Source: Legionella maioricensis
GTDB lineage: Bacteria > Pseudomonadota > Gammaproteobacteria > Legionellales > Legionellaceae
NCBI RefSeq assembly: GCF_023618015.1
Contig: NZ_JAJKBJ010000008.1
Location: forward strand, 96,363-160,362
Direction of reading: 5' to 3'
DNA: 64,000 bases
Translations under genes and position numbers: made by a program
Notes under the pieces: generated by a model
Told to the model about the DNA's origin: nothing
Seen by the model: the letters and a program-made list of their open reading frames with translations, nothing else
Database searches by the model: none
In this document: positions 61,202 through 64,000 of the stretch, in pieces
Position numbering within the stretch: the first letter of the stretch is position 1
Layout of the letters: each line of letters starts with the position of its first letter

Positions 61202-62019
61202 TGAAAAAATTATTGCGATTCGAAGTGAAACAAAATTTGCGTAGACCCTCAAGGGTTTACGTCAAATCAACGGATGGGAAGAACATTTATGGTTCTTTTC
61301 ATATGAATGAGCCGGATTTATTTGATGGTTGGGATAATCTTTCAATTAATCAAACGATTGAGTTAAAACAGTTCATGCAGAATCTTAAGGCCATTCATCA
61401 GCACTTGCATCCTTCACCAACAAGCACGTTGCTCGATTTGCGCTTTCGATTGCCTTATGAATTTATCGATGTTTTGGAGCAGATTGAAATTATTTGTGAC
61501 GAACAAAAAGTGGAGTTAAACATCTTTGAACCCATGGTTAGTAGTATGATACAGCAAATTAAAGTTGTAGTAGGGAAGCTTTCAGGTTCCAGCAAAGAAC
61601 AAGCGTTAACGTTACTGAATCGGGTAAATCTTGCCGAATATAAAAAGCAGGATTTTAGCAATCAAATAAAATCTATTTTTTCAGAATTACAAGCCGTTGT
61701 TAATCGTTCTGAAAAATTGCACCACAAAGCGAAGACTTTATTTGATAAGGATAAAAGCTATTCTCCTATGGCTATTAAAGGCATGGCTGGTGGAGAAACA
61801 ACGCCATCAAAATGGCTAGTAGCTTGTGCTGTTGAAGTATTGCTCGATGAAAAAAACGATATGCTTTTTAAGATTCTCACCGAGGATGATGTGTTTATGC
61901 TATGGGCTAAACAATTGCTCGATCAAGAGCATAGTCCTGAGAGCATCATGCATAAAATAGATACGCTCAATAAAAATGAGTTAATTAATAAGATTAAATG
62001 CTATAAAAAATCAATATGA
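61201..62019 (+). CDS. Plasmid protein, unknown
   Basis: A 272-residue, mostly helical, basic protein: MKKLLRFEVKQNLRRPSRVY, then long helices (QQIKVVVGKLSGSSKEQAL). The start overlaps the previous stop. No family recognised. It probably works with the 276-residue partner before it. Confidence 0.6.
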   Translation: MKKLLRFEVKQNLRRPSRVYVKSTDGKNIYGSFHMNEPDLFDGWDNLSINQTIELKQFMQNLKAIHQHLHPSPTSTLLDLRFRLPYEFIDVLEQIEIICDEQKVELNIFEPMVSSMIQQIKVVVGKLSGSSKEQALTLLNRVNLAEYKKQDFSNQIKSIFSELQAVVNRSEKLHHKAKTLFDKDKSYSPMAIKGMAGGETTPSKWLVACAVEVLLDEKNDMLFKILTEDDVFMLWAKQLLDQEHSPESIMHKIDTLNKNELINKIKCYKKSI

Positions 62020-62069
62020 TAAAATAGTAACCATTTGCATAGATAATTTTTACAAGAGAGGTATTGATA

Positions 62070-62945
62070 GTGTTCTTAACATTTACAAACGTCTTTATCA
62101 TTTTGCTAGGCCTTGTGCTTACGTGGTGCATTCTATTTTCTATTTTCAATGAAAAATCATCGCAGCGTTTGGGTATAAAGCTAGGGATCTTGGTATTGTT
62201 CCTATCTCCATTCATCGCTAAATTAAGTTATGATTTTTATGCGACTGCTTCGCGTCAATTGTTTCTTATGGGTGCCAATGGTGAAATTCAATTAGCGTAT
62301 TCACCATTAAAAGTGCCAAAGAACCAAAATAACCATTATTGCGATCGCTTTACAGACAGCAAAGGTAATTTATTAAACCGCTCTACAGTAGGTGATAAGC
62401 ATCTATTTTGTGGTGTTTTTTGGAATATGGGGGAACATGATGTGGTGTTTTTGCCTTACAAACTTTTGGACAATAATAAAGCCATCTATTGGGCTTCACC
62501 AGAACTAAAAATTATCGGCCCAATGCCTCCTGAACTCCTTTTAATAAAAAACAAAGAAAAAAATACCCATTCTATTTCATCAGTAAAACCCAATAGAATT
62601 TATGTTGAAGCAGGTAAAACGGCGCATATTATAGTAACAAAACAATTTAAGCTTCCATCTGATACGGCTCATAAGGAAAAAACAGTTTTATCTGGGACAG
62701 TGTTATCAGGAGTTACTCTAAAACCGTTTTACGCTTCAGAAAAACAAAGCCAAAGACGTTTTAAATTATTTATTGGAAACACAACATGTATCGCATCGTC
62801 AGATACACATATTAGACCTGATTACGATACAGCAACTGCTATGGCTAAAATTATCAGCTTAAATTGTTCTAATGATGAGGAACATGCGATTCCTATAGAA
62901 GCAATAGCGACCATTTCTGGAAGAACACTATACCCTAAAGAATAA
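62070..62945 (+). CDS. Membrane-anchored protein, unknown
   Basis: Started at GTG behind GAGAGG (291 residues); a TTG two codons earlier is possible. Two N-terminal membrane helices (FIILLGLVLTWCILF and LGILVLFLSPFIAKL) and a large outer domain with two Cys pairs (HYCDRF, LFCGVF, TTCIAS, SLNCSN). No family recognised. Confidence 0.6.
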   Translation: MFLTFTNVFIILLGLVLTWCILFSIFNEKSSQRLGIKLGILVLFLSPFIAKLSYDFYATASRQLFLMGANGEIQLAYSPLKVPKNQNNHYCDRFTDSKGNLLNRSTVGDKHLFCGVFWNMGEHDVVFLPYKLLDNNKAIYWASPELKIIGPMPPELLLIKNKEKNTHSISSVKPNRIYVEAGKTAHIIVTKQFKLPSDTAHKEKTVLSGTVLSGVTLKPFYASEKQSQRRFKLFIGNTTCIASSDTHIRPDYDTATAMAKIISLNCSNDEEHAIPIEAIATISGRTLYPKE

Positions 62946-62994
62946 ACGATGAGCTAAAGCACTCACACCATGATCAAAAAAGGGAACTGTTATA

Positions 62995-63453
62995 ATGCGC
63001 ATAAATCTAAAAACACCAATATACTACTTATCGTTTTTACTGTTGGTTTTGTCTTATTTGTCGCTTTCTTTTGAAACCGCTTTAAAATCAGGGGTATTTT
63101 CCTCTTATAGCGATTTATTTACCCCAATAACCCATATTTTTTACTGGCCAAGGTTTGCTTTGCTTCTAGCGCCTGCTCTTGTTTTGATTATTTTTACTTC
63201 TGTTAAAATGAAGAATTATGAGTTTATTTTAAAAGGGTTTTTCCTTTTTACAGCACCAGTTATTATAAGTAACAATATCAGTTTATTTTCAGCCCCTAAT
63301 GTAATTCCCCATCTAAATCAGCCTCAACAATTCATACAGCTTTATTATTATGCCTCATGGATCAAATCAATAACTTGGATGGGGATTATTCTACTAGGCT
63401 TGATTTGGACTTTTCAAAAGGAACCACAGCCGACAGGAGCACAAGCCCATTAA
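62995..63453 (+). CDS. Four-helix membrane protein, unknown
   Basis: A 152-residue protein with four predicted membrane helices (YYLSFLLLVLSYLSLSF, FALLLAPALVLIIF, GFFLFTAPVIISNN, SITWMGIILLGLIW). It follows the membrane-anchored protein by 49 bases, so the two may act together. Confidence 0.55.
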   Translation: MRINLKTPIYYLSFLLLVLSYLSLSFETALKSGVFSSYSDLFTPITHIFYWPRFALLLAPALVLIIFTSVKMKNYEFILKGFFLFTAPVIISNNISLFSAPNVIPHLNQPQQFIQLYYYASWIKSITWMGIILLGLIWTFQKEPQPTGAQAH

Positions 63454-63500
63454 GATATAGCGGATTCATTATCATTGCTATGGATCGGGCAGATTATTTA

Positions 63501-63686
63501 TTACTCAACAAGTAATACAGTCTGGTTTTTCTCTGTTCCCAGCCTGTCTATAATGGCTGTTTTTATTGAAACACCTAATTTATCCGCTTCAATTCGCAGT
63601 TCTTTGTAGCCTTCATAACTATGTAACGCATCAAACATAAGCCAATGCTCATCCATTAATACACAGTTTCGCTGTTCTTCATTCAT
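63501..63686 (-). CDS. Small protein, unknown
   Basis: A 61-residue protein, MNEEQRNCVLMDEHWLMF, with AAGGGG before the ATG. Convergent to the membrane protein gene. Function is not recognisable. Confidence 0.45.
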   Translation of the reverse strand: MNEEQRNCVLMDEHWLMFDALHSYEGYKELRIEADKLGVSIKTAIIDRLGTEKNQTVLLVE

Positions 63687-64000
63687 TTTTACCCCTTAAC
63701 TGACACCATATTAATTATACGGTAATTACGTCTAACATTAGCAAGAACTCACATAATTGTTTTGATTGGTAAATGATTATTATCAACGATCCATGTGACA
63801 TCATAAGAATTCAGTTTAATTTTTTGTACTTTCATATATATGTTCCAACGTTATCTAAAAATAAGACATAATTTCGACGTTGTACACGTTGGACGGAAAT
63901 ATCCTTAGGTCTGATTATCAGGATAATCAGATTATTTATATATTAATCAAGTGGTTACGTTATTGATTTTTTTAAAACTTCAGTGCCACTTAAGCATCAA
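63687..64000. other. Non-coding right end with a perfect inverted repeat
   Basis: TCTGATTATC (63910-63919) and GATAATCAGA (63922-63931) form a perfect dyad with a 2-base centre, typical of an operator. Repeated ACGTTG words lie just upstream. No gene is supported. Confidence 0.4.

Overview
The window looks like most of a large conjugative plasmid of a Legionella-type gammaproteobacterium. The DNA is AT-rich. It carries an iteron-type replicon with parA/parB, an lvrA/lvrB regulatory pair of the kind known from Legionella mobile elements, and a complete-looking F-type transfer operon from pilin to relaxase. No rRNA, tRNA, CRISPR array or intact insertion sequence was seen. The species cannot be fixed from the sequence alone.

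Layout. (1) 1-12.3 kb, almost all minus strand: cargo of small-molecule-modifying enzymes. There are GNAT acetyltransferases (alone or fused to a methyltransferase, a nucleotidyltransferase or a P-loop kinase), two aminoglycoside-phosphotransferase-fold kinases plus the tail of a third, and a MerR/TipAS-like regulator. One operon encodes a PTH2-like DUF2000 protein, a YbaK deacylase and an AlaX deacylase, divergent from an XRE-cupin regulator. (2) 11.9-13.5 kb: recX-like gene, tyrosine recombinase and a WGR-like protein. (3) 13.7-19.5 kb: parA-parB-small protein-rep-second parB operon, preceded by iterons spaced about 22 bp. (4) 19.75-25.7 kb: a compact signalling module. Repressor, alpha/beta hydrolase, periplasmic binding protein, hybrid histidine kinase and a 75-residue DHp-like protein form one overlapping operon that faces a response regulator. 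(5) 25.9-53.0 kb: lvrA, lvrB, a decayed csrA-like lvrC, then traA-L-E-K-B-V-C-trbI-traW-(membrane protein)-traU-trbC-traN-F-trbB-traH-G-D-I. Almost every junction overlaps or is a few bases wide. (6) 53.0-54.1 kb: two small DNA-binding-like genes, palindromic operators and an F-like oriT. (7) 54.1-64 kb: the inferred leading region, with an ArdB/KlcA antirestriction gene, an Abi_2 (AbiD/F) gene with a structured leader RNA, an SPFH protein, and many unknown genes. Two of these are broken by in-frame nonsense codons.

How the parts may work together (inference). The repressor of the signalling module is divergent from lvrA, and TTTACC operators lie between them, so the module is placed to gate transfer. 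The relaxase would nick at the hairpin-nic element near 54.0 kb and send the plus strand 5' end first. The antirestriction gene and another gene with a near-identical promoter/operator then enter early and are oriented toward oriT, as is usual for leading-region genes.

Strongest candidates for undescribed biology: the signalling module at 19.75-25.7 kb, the three-deacylase operon at 5.1-8.6 kb, the duplicated promoter/operator in the leading region, and the 207-codon frame with two TGA codons at 55.5-56.2 kb.
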